Of a stretch of 64,000 nt of DNA, positions 29,661-37,666 are shown in pieces. Each line of letters begins with the position of its first letter. Position 1 is the stretch's first letter. Source of the DNA: Clostridia bacterium. GTDB lineage: Bacteria > Bacillota > Clostridia > Christensenellales > UBA1242. The position numbers were made by a program, and so were the translations under genes. Below the pieces are notes generated by a model. The model did not search any database. It saw nothing but the letters and a program-made list of their open reading frames with translations, and was not told the origin of the DNA. The DNA is taken from positions 1 to 64,000 of the forward strand of contig JAFQTP010000008.1 in NCBI GenBank assembly GCA_017409005.1. The letters are read 5' to 3'.

Positions 29661-30499
29661 TAATGAATATTACGTTTTTTATTAACAAGTTTTTCAACAC
29701 TTGCAACTATAAAATACATTAGTGCTGCAAGCACACACAAAATAATGGTGCTAGCCATAACAAGGTCTAGTTTAAACACTTGGCTGCCATACACAATCAA
29801 ATATCCAAGGCCGGCACGACTAACCAAATATTCACCCATAATTGTTCCAACCCAAGTTAAACCAACATTAATTTTTAAAACAGAAATAAATTCCATAATA
29901 GAGTTTGGTATAACAAGTTTTGTTAATATTTGCCATTTGCTAGCTCCCATGCTTTTAAGTAATAACACTTTGCTTTCGTCGCAGGCGTTAAATGCATTTA
30001 ACATACTTAAAATTGTTATAACAATCATAATTAAAACGTCCATTGCAACAATTGCGCCAGTTCCTGCACCAATCCAAATAATTAAAATTGGTCCAAGTGC
30101 AATTTTAGGCAAACTATTTAAAACAACAATATACGGGTCTAAAATTTTACGTATAGTTTCGTTCCACCATAAAATTATGGCAATAAGTGTTCCACCAAGG
30201 GTTGCAATTAAAAAACCAATAATTGCTTCCATAAGTGTTACACCAATATGATAAAATAGTGTGCCATTTTCGGTTAAAAGTGCAATTTGGTTAACAATTC
30301 TGCTTGGCGAACTCATAATAAAAGTGTCAATTAAATTAAACATTGCAAGCAGTTCCCACGCAGCAAAAATTGCAATTAAAATGGTTAACTGAATTGTTAA
30401 AATAATGGTTTTATTTCGTCTGATTTTTTTTAAATATATAGCATATTCTTTCGAGTGAATAGGTTTATTGTTTAATGGTTTTATGCTTGCATTTTTCAC
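29660..30499 (-). CDS. ABC transporter permease (SsuC/TauC/ThiX type)
   Basis: About 279 residues and roughly six transmembrane helices. The cytoplasmic EAA-type loop reads KSMGASKWQILTKLVIPNS, the contact site for the ATPase subunit. The family imports sulfonates, taurine, nitrate or thiamine precursors across the cytoplasmic membrane. I chose the GTG at 30499: AAGGAG lies 5 bases upstream and the GTG overlaps the TGA of the ATPase gene as GTGA. A TTG at 30514 is in frame but contains that ribosome binding site. The gene is translationally coupled to the ATPase gene. The substrate cannot be told from sequence. Confidence 0.88.
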   Translation of the reverse strand: MKNASIKPLNNKPIHSKEYAIYLKKIRRNKTIILTIQLTILIAIFAAWELLAMFNLIDTFIMSSPSRIVNQIALLTENGTLFYHIGVTLMEAIIGFLIATLGGTLIAIILWWNETIRKILDPYIVVLNSLPKIALGPILIIWIGAGTGAIVAMDVLIMIVITILSMLNAFNACDESKVLLLKSMGASKWQILTKLVIPNSIMEFISVLKINVGLTWVGTIMGEYLVSRAGLGYLIVYGSQVFKLDLVMASTIILCVLAALMYFIVASVEKLVNKKRNIH

Positions 30500-31302
30500 G
30501 ATAACTCCTTCCAAATTTCGTTAAAATGAGTGCTAAAACCCGTTTCTTCACGTTTAAGTAGTGGTGTTTTTGCTTTTAACGAAATATTGTGAATGTTTTT
30601 AATTTCTGCAGGCCTACTTGTTAAAACAATAATTTTATCTGACATGCTAATTGCTTCCGATATGTCGTGTGTAACTAAAATAGCGGTTTTATTTTCACTT
30701 TTTAAAATGTTATAAACATCGTCGCAAAGGTTTAATCTTGTTTGAAAGTCTAGGGCAGAAAAAGGTTCGTCAAGTAGCAATATTTCAGGTTTTAATGCAA
30801 GTGTTCTAATAAGTGCAACACGTTGCCTCATGCCACCGCTTAATTGGTTAGGGTATTTATCTTTAAATTCCCATAAACCATATTTTTTTAGTAACATTAA
30901 AGCGTCTGCTTTGTTTTTTAAAAACATTTCTTTTTTTTCAACATTGCTTTTCTTTATTCTTTTAAACAAATTTGTTTCAGTTTTGTTTTTATGTTTACTT
31001 TTTAAAATTTCTAACCCTAAGCAAACATTTTGTTCAATTGTTCTCCAATCAAACAAGTGGTCCTTTTGAAACATATAACCACTTTTTTCTGGTGTTACGT
31101 TTTCGCCATTCAACAAAACATTTCCTTGTGTTGGTTTAAGTAGCCCCGAAATTAGCGATAAAATTGTTGTTTTTCCACAGCCGCTTGGTCCAACAATGGC
31201 AACAAGTTCGCCTTTATTTATGTTAAAACTAATGTTTTTAAGTGCCAAAGTTTCGCCGTTTTTGCTGTAATATTTGTAAGCAACATTTTTAAATTCTAAC
31301 AT
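30496..31302 (-). CDS. ABC transporter ATP-binding protein (SsuB/TauB type)
   Basis: 268 residues. Walker A GPSGCGKT at 38-45, Q-loop Gln79, signature LSGGM at 154-158, Walker B LLLDEP at 175-180 and switch His212 are all present, so the ATPase should be active. It energises the permease encoded next to it. The helical domain carries an extra lysine-rich stretch at about residues 101-130 that ordinary SsuB proteins lack. ATG at 31302 with GGAG five bases upstream. A palindrome at 31328-31346 overlaps its predicted promoter. The gene for its substrate-binding protein is likely the one at 32473-33480, beyond the oppositely oriented kinase gene. Confidence 0.9.
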   Translation of the reverse strand: MLEFKNVAYKYYSKNGETLALKNISFNINKGELVAIVGPSGCGKTTILSLISGLLKPTQGNVLLNGENVTPEKSGYMFQKDHLFDWRTIEQNVCLGLEILKSKHKNKTETNLFKRIKKSNVEKKEMFLKNKADALMLLKKYGLWEFKDKYPNQLSGGMRQRVALIRTLALKPEILLLDEPFSALDFQTRLNLCDDVYNILKSENKTAILVTHDISEAISMSDKIIVLTSRPAEIKNIHNISLKAKTPLLKREETGFSTHFNEIWKELS

Positions 31303-31327
31303 ATTTGCTCCAAAGTTTTTTTAAATA

Positions 31328-31346
31328 ATTAGGTTAAAAACCTAAT
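31328..31346. promoter_or_regulatory. Candidate operator upstream of the ABC ATPase gene
   Basis: Perfect inverted repeat ATTAGGTT-AAA-AACCTAAT. On the minus strand it follows directly after a -10-like TATATT, with a TTAAAA -35 candidate 18 bases further up. The core TTAGGTTAAAA recurs at 33529-33539 in front of the substrate-binding protein gene. No protein is known here to bind it. Confidence 0.55.
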
Positions 31347-31400
31347 ATACTTCATTATATTTTCAAGTTTTAATTAATGTGTTAATAGTAAGGTTTACTA

Positions 31401-31429
31401 TTGAAACTTTTTTTAATATGTGATAAAAT
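31401..31429 (+). promoter_or_regulatory. Predicted promoter of the zeta-like kinase gene
   Basis: TTGAAA at 31401-31406, a 17-base spacer and an extended -10, TGATAAAAT, ending at 31429. Transcription would start near 31436. This rules out the GTG at 31420 as the start codon. Confidence 0.6.
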
Positions 31430-31452
31430 ATAATCGTAAAAGGGTGGTTAAC

Positions 31453-32445
31453 ATGGCACAAATTAATGAAGATGCAATTAAAAAGTTAATAAGTTCCGAT
31501 TTTGTTGCTTACACTCATGCTCAAAATTGCGAAGCTGTTATGAGCTATGTTAGGGCAAAAAATTCTGCAATGGCAGGTGGAATGCAAAATATTGACGATG
31601 GCAGAACCATCTATGTTATTGTTGGTCCTTCTGGCTCTGGAAAAACAACAGTTATTGCAAACCTTTATAATGCAGGGTTGTTGGGGTCGCCAGATGGCAA
31701 GTTTGTTCCATACGTTAATAGGTTTCAGCTGCCTGTTACAGATGGACCAATTCCAACTTTAGAAGAAGAAATTGCTTTTAAAGCCGAATTGCTTGAACGT
31801 GGAAAATCGTTTGTGGTAGAGTCTGCTCAGTTCGACGAAAACTATCGTGAATTTATTAAAATTGCAAAACTTAAATATGGCTACAACATTTGTATGTTAT
31901 ACTTAACAAAAACCAAGCCTGAAGAAAATATTGAAATGGTTGAAAAACGTAAAAAACAAGGTGGTCATGGCAGGGCAAATGTTGAACTTGACCCACAAGT
32001 TCTTGCCGAAATGTATAAAACCGATAGTGAAAATTTAGTTGAAATTTTACCTTATTGTGATTCTTGTTTTGTAATTAAAAACACAACCATTGAAAACGAA
32101 AATGATAAACCAGTAATTTTAATGCAAAAAAAATTAGACGGAACCATAGAATACGACCCAAGATATAAATATGCTAAATTTTTATGCGAGTCAATTTTGC
32201 AAACTGGTCCTATTCGAATTAGGCGTGCTAAAGTTCCAAAAACCTTTAAATCAGCCGCTCTAAGCAAAGGAACTTTAAAAAGATTTAATGTAAGGGGTGG
32301 GCATAAAGCCTATGTTAAACGCAGAATAACACAAGTTATGTCGCGCTTTACAAAAACACTAAGCGAACGTGAACTAGACGATATTTCAAAATATCCTCCA
32401 GAGGTAATAGATTTAATTTTACGTGGTGGCAGAGGTAAAAAATAG
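31453..32445 (+). CDS. Zeta-toxin-like P-loop kinase
   Basis: 330 residues. Walker A GPSGSGKT lies at 58-65. QGGH at 169-172, followed by LDPQVLAEMYKTDSENL, matches the sugar- or nucleotide-kinase pattern of zeta-toxin and UDP-GlcNAc-kinase relatives (R-x-GGH ... RY-x2-S-x2-NL). Residues ~253-330 form a basic tail unlike minimal zeta toxins. I chose ATG 31453, preceded by AGGGTGG and downstream of the predicted promoter. No epsilon-like antitoxin gene adjoins it, so it may be a housekeeping kinase rather than a toxin. It lies on the opposite strand between the two parts of an ABC transporter locus. The substrate is unknown. Confidence 0.65.
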   Translation: MAQINEDAIKKLISSDFVAYTHAQNCEAVMSYVRAKNSAMAGGMQNIDDGRTIYVIVGPSGSGKTTVIANLYNAGLLGSPDGKFVPYVNRFQLPVTDGPIPTLEEEIAFKAELLERGKSFVVESAQFDENYREFIKIAKLKYGYNICMLYLTKTKPEENIEMVEKRKKQGGHGRANVELDPQVLAEMYKTDSENLVEILPYCDSCFVIKNTTIENENDKPVILMQKKLDGTIEYDPRYKYAKFLCESILQTGPIRIRRAKVPKTFKSAALSKGTLKRFNVRGGHKAYVKRRITQVMSRFTKTLSERELDDISKYPPEVIDLILRGGRGKK

Positions 32446-32468
32446 AAGGAAATTTCCTTCTATTTTTT
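32441..32468. terminator. Bidirectional terminator between the kinase gene and the substrate-binding protein gene
   Basis: A perfect palindrome, AATAGAAGGAAA with TTTCCTTCTATT, followed by a T tract on the plus strand and preceded by an A-rich tract for the minus strand. It overlaps the kinase stop codon. Confidence 0.85.
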
Positions 32469-32472
32469 GTTG

Positions 32473-33480
32473 TTATGCGGCATTTAATTCGGCATAAACC
32501 TCATTTGCAATTGTGTTATCAACAATGGTTGAAAATGCAACATTTTCGCTTAGTTCGCCAGCGTTTTGCATGATGGTGGTTAAGCGATTATACGATTCTT
32601 CAGTCATGGCAGGGTTTTCAACCCAAGCGTCAATTGCTTTGTAATTTTCAATGCAGGTTTTAATGCTATCTTTTGTGCTTGTGTCAAACGATGGAACTAG
32701 TGCATCAACAACTTCGTTAATTGGTGCAGTCATAATAAACTTGTATGCTTTATAAACCGCGCGTAAAAATCCTTTAACAGTTTCTCTGTTTTTATTAATA
32801 TAACTTTCGTTTGCCATAAAGCATGTAAACGGAACTTCGCCAGCTTCTTCACCAACACTTGCAACAATATGAGCATTGCCTGTGCTAACTAGGGCGCTAG
32901 CCGATGGCTCAAAAGCCGTAACATAATCGCCAGTTCCGCCTTGGAATGCTGTTGTTGTGTTATTAAACTCAATGTCGTACCTAAGAGTAACGTTTTGTCC
33001 GTCATATAAGCCGTTTTGTTCTAAAACATATTCAAGTGTCATTGCAGGCATTCCACCACGGCGACCAGCAATAATTTCGCTACCTTCAAGGTCGCTCCAA
33101 CTAAAGTTTGGCATTTCTTGTCTGCCAACCAAAAATGAACCATCACGTTTTGTTAGTTGACCAAAAACTTTAGGCAAGTCTTTCTTTCCCTGGGTTGCAA
33201 CAAACACACTTGTTTCAGGTCCCATAAGCCCAATATCTGCCGAGCCTGAAACTAGGGCGGTCATCGAAACATTTGATCCGCCACCATTTGTTAACTCAAT
33301 TTCAATGTTTTCTTCTGCCATATATCCTTTGTTAATTGCAACATATAGTGGTGCATAAAAAATGCTGTGCGTTACTTCGTTAACTCTTATAACGTTGTCT
33401 TTGGGCGAACAACTGCAACCCACAAGCATTACACTAAGCAACAAACTAAAGGCAATTGCAAAGTAAGTAAATTTTTTCAT
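32473..33480 (-). CDS. ABC transporter substrate-binding lipoprotein (SsuA/ThiY, NMT1 type)
   Basis: 335 residues. The N-terminus is a lipoprotein signal peptide with lipobox LVGC and lipidated Cys22, so the mature protein is anchored to the outer face of the membrane. The fold pattern (EVTHSIFYAPLYVAINKGYM, then ELTNGGGSNVSMTALVSGSADIG) is that of NMT1/THI5-like and SsuA-like binding proteins that capture sulfonates, taurine, nitrate or pyrimidine precursors. ATG at 33480 with AGGAGGT upstream. Its permease and ATPase partners are probably those at 29660-31302, although the kinase gene lies between. The upstream region shares a repeat motif with the ATPase gene. No TPP riboswitch was seen, so thiamine use is not supported. 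Confidence 0.87.
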   Translation of the reverse strand: MKKFTYFAIAFSLLLSVMLVGCSCSPKDNVIRVNEVTHSIFYAPLYVAINKGYMAEENIEIELTNGGGSNVSMTALVSGSADIGLMGPETSVFVATQGKKDLPKVFGQLTKRDGSFLVGRQEMPNFSWSDLEGSEIIAGRRGGMPAMTLEYVLEQNGLYDGQNVTLRYDIEFNNTTTAFQGGTGDYVTAFEPSASALVSTGNAHIVASVGEEAGEVPFTCFMANESYINKNRETVKGFLRAVYKAYKFIMTAPINEVVDALVPSFDTSTKDSIKTCIENYKAIDAWVENPAMTEESYNRLTTIMQNAGELSENVAFSTIVDNTIANEVYAELNAA

Positions 33481-33498
33481 AGTACCTCCTAAATTTAT

Positions 33499-33539
33499 AC
33501 CTAAAATATTTTATTCAAAATGCTAATTTTAGGTTAAAA
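33499..33539. promoter_or_regulatory. Candidate operator or hairpin upstream of the substrate-binding protein gene
   Basis: ACCTAAAAT (33499-33507) and ATTTTAGGT (33526-33534) form a 9-base inverted repeat 18 bases apart. It overlaps TTAGGTTAAAA at 33529-33539, which is also found in front of the ATPase gene. On the minus strand a TATAAT (33544-33539) abuts it, so the element would sit at the start of the transcript. Confidence 0.5.
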
Positions 33540-33653
33540 TTATAGGAACTGCTAAAAACTTTAATAGTTACATTTTGGTTTTTATAATTTAAACTAAGCA
33601 ACAAAGAGGGAAACAAATTGTTAGTAAATTAATTAAATAAAGGCTTATTAGGC

Positions 33654-33682
33654 TTGAAATTAAAGGCATAATTTGTTATACT
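33654..33682 (+). promoter_or_regulatory. Predicted promoter of the small membrane protein-valS unit
   Basis: TTGAAA at 33654-33659, a 17-base spacer and extended -10 TGTTATACT (TATACT at 33677-33682). It lies 33 bases upstream of the first start codon. Confidence 0.75.
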
Positions 33683-33715
33683 AACTTAAACAATTTTATA
33701 CCATAAGGGGATAAT

Positions 33716-33985
33716 ATGGGAATTATACTTAATGCATTCACCAATTTCATGACATCTTATTTAGATGGTCTGGTGGCAATGCTTAAATCAATGGATGTAA
33801 TAATTGGCATGAGTTTTGCAATTTTAGGTGTTGCAACTGCATTTTTAGCACGCCGTATTACACGAATAATTCGTAAACGAAATGATATTGACGATAACGA
33901 TCCAGCATTAATCACAATAAAGGCCGTCGGACTTGTGTTTATGTTAATCGCATTCTTAATTTTAGTATTTCAAACAATAGCATAA
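33716..33985 (+). CDS. Small two-helix membrane protein
   Basis: 89 residues with transmembrane helices at about 26-45 and 67-87. Between them is a basic segment, RRITRIIRKRN (46-56), followed by an acidic patch; the positive-inside rule puts this loop in the cytoplasm. ATG at 33716 with AAGGGG upstream. It is the first gene after a good promoter and valS follows 33 bases later, so the two are probably co-transcribed. I do not recognise the family and no function can be assigned. Confidence 0.75.
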   Translation: MGIILNAFTNFMTSYLDGLVAMLKSMDVIIGMSFAILGVATAFLARRITRIIRKRNDIDDNDPALITIKAVGLVFMLIAFLILVFQTIA

Positions 33986-34018
33986 AAATAACAAGTATAA
34001 AGGAAAAGTTTAATAATT

Positions 34019-36637
34019 ATGGAAAAGTCATTTAATCCTTCAAAATTTGAAGCAGACATATATAACCGTTGGATGGAAAAAGGCTATTTTAAGGCTGACG
34101 AAAACTCAAGTAAGCAGCCTTTTACAATTGTTATGCCACCACCAAACATCACAAGTAAATTACACATTGGCCATGCATATGGCATTTCAATTATGGATAG
34201 CATTATTCGCTACAAACGTATGCAAGGTTTTGAAGCTTTGTTGCTTCCGGGCACCGACCACGCAGCACTAGCAACCGAAGTTAAAGTAGTAGAGCGTTTG
34301 GCTAGCCAAGGAATTAAAAAGGAAGATATTGGTCGTGAAGCATTTCAACTAGAAATGCAAAAATGGTACGACGAATTTGGCGGACTAATTATTTCTCAAT
34401 TTAAAAAAGTTGGCATTTCGTGCGATTGGGATAGGCTTGCTTTTACTTTAGATGAACCACGTTGCAAAAGTGTTAGAAAGTCTTTCTACGATTTGTATCA
34501 TAAAGGCTTAATTTATCAAGGTAGCCGCATCACAAACTGGTGCACAACATGTAAAACAGCTTTGTCCGACATCGAAGTAGATTATCAAAACGATAAAGGC
34601 CACATTTGGCACATTAAATATCCAATCGAAAATTCCGATAAGTTTATTGTTGTGGCAACCACAAGGCCTGAAACCATGTTTGGCGACGTTGCAGTTGCTG
34701 TTAACCCAAAAGATAAACGCTATAAAAAACTAATTGGCACAAATGTTATTTTGCCAGTTGTTAACAAGCCAATTCCTATTATTGCCGATAGTTATGTTGA
34801 TATTAAGTTCGGAACAGGTATGGTTAAAATTACTCCTGCTCACGACCCAAACGACTATGAAATTGGAAAACGACATAACTTGCCACTAATTAATGTTATG
34901 AACCTAGATGGCACCATGAACGAAAACGCAGGCAAGTATGAGGGCATGGTTAACCTAGATTGCCGCGAAAAATTAGTTGAAGAACTAACCAGTTTAGGTT
35001 ACATGGAAAAAATTGAAAATTATTCACATAATGTTGGGCATTGTCAACGTTGCCATAACACTCTAGAACCAATTGTTACAAAACAATGGTATGTAAAAAT
35101 GGAAAGTTTGGCAAAACGTGCAATCGAAAAAGTTAAAGATGGAACAATTAAATTCCACCCAAAACGTTTCGAAAAAATTTATTTCCATTGGATGGAAAAT
35201 ATTAAAGATTGGTGCATTTCTCGTCAACTTTGGTCAGGGCACCGCATTCCAGTTTTCACTTGTGATAAGTGTGGCGAACAAATTGTTGAACTTGAAGATC
35301 CAACAGTTTGCCCAAAATGTGGTTCAAACCACCTAAGTCAAGACCCAGACTCTCTAGACACTTGGTTTAGTAGTGCTCTATGGCCATTTAGCACTCTTGG
35401 TTGGCCAGAAAACACAAAATCAATGGAAAAATTCTATCCAACCGATTTAATGGTTACAGCATATGATATTATTTTCTTCTGGGTTGCCAGAATGATTTTC
35501 AGTGGCTTAGAATACACCGATAAAGAACCATTTAAAGATATTTTAATTCATGGAATTATCCGCGACGAATTAGGCCGTAAAATGAGTAAAAGTTTGGGTA
35601 ATGGTATCGACCCAATCGATTTAATTAATAAATATGGCACCGATTCAATGCGTTTCTCACTTCTAAACGGAACAAGCATTGGCATGGATTCAAGGTTTAG
35701 TTACGATAAAGCCGAAAATGCAAGCAACTTTATTAACAAACTTTGGAATGCAAGCCGTTTCGTAACCGAAAATGTTGCTAAAACAAACTTCGAAGTTAAA
35801 CCTTTAACCGAACTTAAACTTAGCCTTGCAGATAAATGGATTTTAACCGAACTTAACCAAACAATTAACACAATAACAAAACTTTACGATAAGTTTGATA
35901 TTGGTATGGTTTGCGGTGAAATTTACGACTTTATTTGGACAAAATATTGCGATTGGTATATTGAAGCAAGTAAACCTAGTTTATATGCCGAGGGCGAAGA
36001 GCAACTAACAACATTAAATGTTTTAGTTTATGTTTTAGATAAAATTTTAAAAATGCTTCACCCAGTAATGCCATTTGTTACCGAAACTATTTATCAAGAA
36101 CTTCCAAATCACATCGAAAGCATTATGATTTCTGAGTTCCCAAAAGTTAACAAGGAACTAAACTTTGCTTCAGCACATAAAGTTATGAACGAAGTTATGA
36201 TTGTTGTTCGAAACATTCGAAATGTTAGAAAGGAAATGAATGTTGCCGATAATGTTAGAACTAATTTATTTGTAGAAACTTCTAATAAAGAAATTAAAGC
36301 AAACTTAGAAATTGTTAAAAAATTGGCAAGTGGTAAAGAAATTGAATTAATTGCTAATGGCTCCGACCTTGAAAATTGCACAATGGTTGTAAACGACTTA
36401 CTTAAAGTTTACATTCCTAATGGCGATATGGTTGACCCAGTTAAAGAACTTGAACGTTTAAACGCCGAACTTGACAAAACAAATTCTGAAATTGCAAGGG
36501 CAGAAAAAATGCTTAACAATCCGGGATTTGTTGCACGTGCGCCACAAACTTTGGTTGATGCCGAAAAAGCAAAAATTGTTAAGTATTCAGAAATTAAACA
36601 AAACCTAGAAGCAGCAATTCAAAAATTATCTAAATAA
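34019..36637 (+). CDS. valS: Valyl-tRNA synthetase
   Basis: 872 residues, the usual length. This cytoplasmic class I enzyme charges tRNA-Val with valine. HIGH is at 49-52 and KMSKS at 521-525. The editing domain lies between, with a CDKCG ... CPKCG zinc-ribbon-like insertion near residue 420. The C-terminal coiled coil (VKELERLNAELDKTNSEIARAE) is the typical tRNA-binding arm. It lies downstream of the small membrane protein gene and ends at a bidirectional terminator. The start has only a distant AGGA, which suggests modest initiation or coupling to the upstream gene. No T-box leader is visible. Confidence 0.97.
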   Translation: MEKSFNPSKFEADIYNRWMEKGYFKADENSSKQPFTIVMPPPNITSKLHIGHAYGISIMDSIIRYKRMQGFEALLLPGTDHAALATEVKVVERLASQGIKKEDIGREAFQLEMQKWYDEFGGLIISQFKKVGISCDWDRLAFTLDEPRCKSVRKSFYDLYHKGLIYQGSRITNWCTTCKTALSDIEVDYQNDKGHIWHIKYPIENSDKFIVVATTRPETMFGDVAVAVNPKDKRYKKLIGTNVILPVVNKPIPIIADSYVDIKFGTGMVKITPAHDPNDYEIGKRHNLPLINVMNLDGTMNENAGKYEGMVNLDCREKLVEELTSLGYMEKIENYSHNVGHCQRCHNTLEPIVTKQWYVKMESLAKRAIEKVKDGTIKFHPKRFEKIYFHWMENIKDWCISRQLWSGHRIPVFTCDKCGEQIVELEDPTVCPKCGSNHLSQDPDSLDTWFSSALWPFSTLGWPENTKSMEKFYPTDLMVTAYDIIFFWVARMIFSGLEYTDKEPFKDILIHGIIRDELGRKMSKSLGNGIDPIDLINKYGTDSMRFSLLNGTSIGMDSRFSYDKAENASNFINKLWNASRFVTENVAKTNFEVKPLTELKLSLADKWILTELNQTINTITKLYDKFDIGMVCGEIYDFIWTKYCDWYIEASKPSLYAEGEEQLTTLNVLVYVLDKILKMLHPVMPFVTETIYQELPNHIESIMISEFPKVNKELNFASAHKVMNEVMIVVRNIRNVRKEMNVADNVRTNLFVETSNKEIKANLEIVKKLASGKEIELIANGSDLENCTMVVNDLLKVYIPNGDMVDPVKELERLNAELDKTNSEIARAEKMLNNPGFVARAPQTLVDAEKAKIVKYSEIKQNLEAAIQKLSK

Positions 36638-36643
36638 AAAAAT

Positions 36644-36672
36644 AAAACCTAACAAATTTTGTTAGGTTTTTT
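36644..36672. terminator. Bidirectional terminator between valS and the TSCPD gene
   Basis: AAAACCTAACAAA pairs with TTTGTTAGGTTTT almost without a loop and is followed by TTATT. The two flanking genes converge here. Confidence 0.85.
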
Positions 36673-36673
36673 A

Positions 36674-36922
36674 TTATTTATTTTGTTCTAAATATTGTTT
36701 TAAAGCTTGTGCAAGTTGGTCAGGGCAAGATGTTGTTGGGCGGCATTTAATGCCTTCTAAACGTGAAATAACTTCTTCAATTTTCATTCCTTCAACCAAT
36801 TTACTAACACCTGTTGTGTTGCCCATGCAACCACCAACAAATTTAACATTTTTAACAATTCCATTTTCTACATCGAAATTAATTTCTCTAGCGCAAACGC
36901 CTTTTGTTTTGTAACTATTCAT
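36674..36922 (-). CDS. TSCPD-domain protein (TIGR03905 type)
   Basis: 82 residues. The sequence ends with the diagnostic TSCPDQLAQAL. Earlier Cys residues (GVCARE, VGGCMGN, KCRPT) may help bind a metal. The domain is related to a C-terminal piece of some ribonucleotide reductases; the function of the stand-alone form is unknown. It lies 20 bases after the DUF4364 gene on the same strand and is probably co-transcribed with it. Confidence 0.85.
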   Translation of the reverse strand: MNSYKTKGVCAREINFDVENGIVKNVKFVGGCMGNTTGVSKLVEGMKIEEVISRLEGIKCRPTTSCPDQLAQALKQYLEQNK

Positions 36923-36942
36923 TTTTTTAACTCCTTACTATT

Positions 36943-37491
36943 TTAATTGTCAATAATTGTGTCATATAAATATTCAAAAATATTTGCCGCATTTTCTTTC
37001 CACTTTTTGCAAGCGGTAATTGCTGCGTGGCGGTTAGGGGCCTTTAACTTAATTTCAAGTAGGGGGCTAGTTAACACAGGCTCTTTAATTTTAAGTGTAA
37101 CGGTGTGCGAGCCATCTGGGTTTTTAACATAGTCTGAAACATATTCTTGGCTGCGTTTTAGGTTTAATTTGTTTTCTTTAATAAAAGTAGAAATTTCTTC
37201 ACGCAAACTTTGTGGAATGCGTAAAAAGAAGTGGCTTAAACAATTTCGTCCGTCAACTGTAATGCCATATCTGCATTCGTCGTTGTCGGCCTCGTTTTTA
37301 TAAATAAAACCAACTTCTAATAACTGCCACAAAATTTCTTTGCAGTCCATATAGTTAATCCAGTTATTGCGGCTTGTGCAAATGTCAATAATGTTATTTT
37401 CGGTTAGCGGAATTTCCATTTTATCAAGCAAAAATAAAAGTTTTAACTTATTAATTGTGCTATCTTGTGTATATTCTAAAACTTTCTCCAT
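36943..37491 (-). CDS. DUF4364 family protein, predicted winged-helix
   Basis: 182 residues. Residues ~10-85 (KLKLLFLLDKMEIPLTENNI ... YGITVDGRNCLSHFF) look like a winged-helix DNA-binding domain. The C-terminal half, with SHTVTLKIKEP and ITACKKWKENAANIFEYLY, matches the conserved DUF4364 pattern found in Clostridia. It may be a transcription regulator, but no target is known. It leads a two-gene unit with the TSCPD protein and is divergent from the gene at 37667. Confidence 0.8.
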   Translation of the reverse strand: MEKVLEYTQDSTINKLKLLFLLDKMEIPLTENNIIDICTSRNNWINYMDCKEILWQLLEVGFIYKNEADNDECRYGITVDGRNCLSHFFLRIPQSLREEISTFIKENKLNLKRSQEYVSDYVKNPDGSHTVTLKIKEPVLTSPLLEIKLKAPNRHAAITACKKWKENAANIFEYLYDTIIDN

Positions 37492-37587
37492 GTTTAAAAA
37501 GTCCCTTTTTTAAATAATCCAAACAAAGTATAGCACATTAATTATTTTTCCACAAACAAACCTTTTTAGTTTGTTAATTTAATTTGT

Positions 37588-37616
37588 TTGCGTAAATCCA
37601 TTAAATTTACTATACT
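37588..37616 (+). promoter_or_regulatory. Weak predicted promoter of the acidic hypothetical gene
   Basis: TATACT at 37611-37616 with TTGCGT 17 bases upstream. The -35 match is poor. Confidence 0.4.
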
Positions 37617-37666
37617 TTAATAGTATCCACATTTAACAAAACACTTAATTTTTAACGGAGTAATAA

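Noticed and set aside
33481..33653. TPP or SAM riboswitch in front of the SsuA/ThiY-like gene
   Set aside because: The conserved core segments are absent; only AT-rich DNA and the inverted repeat are seen.
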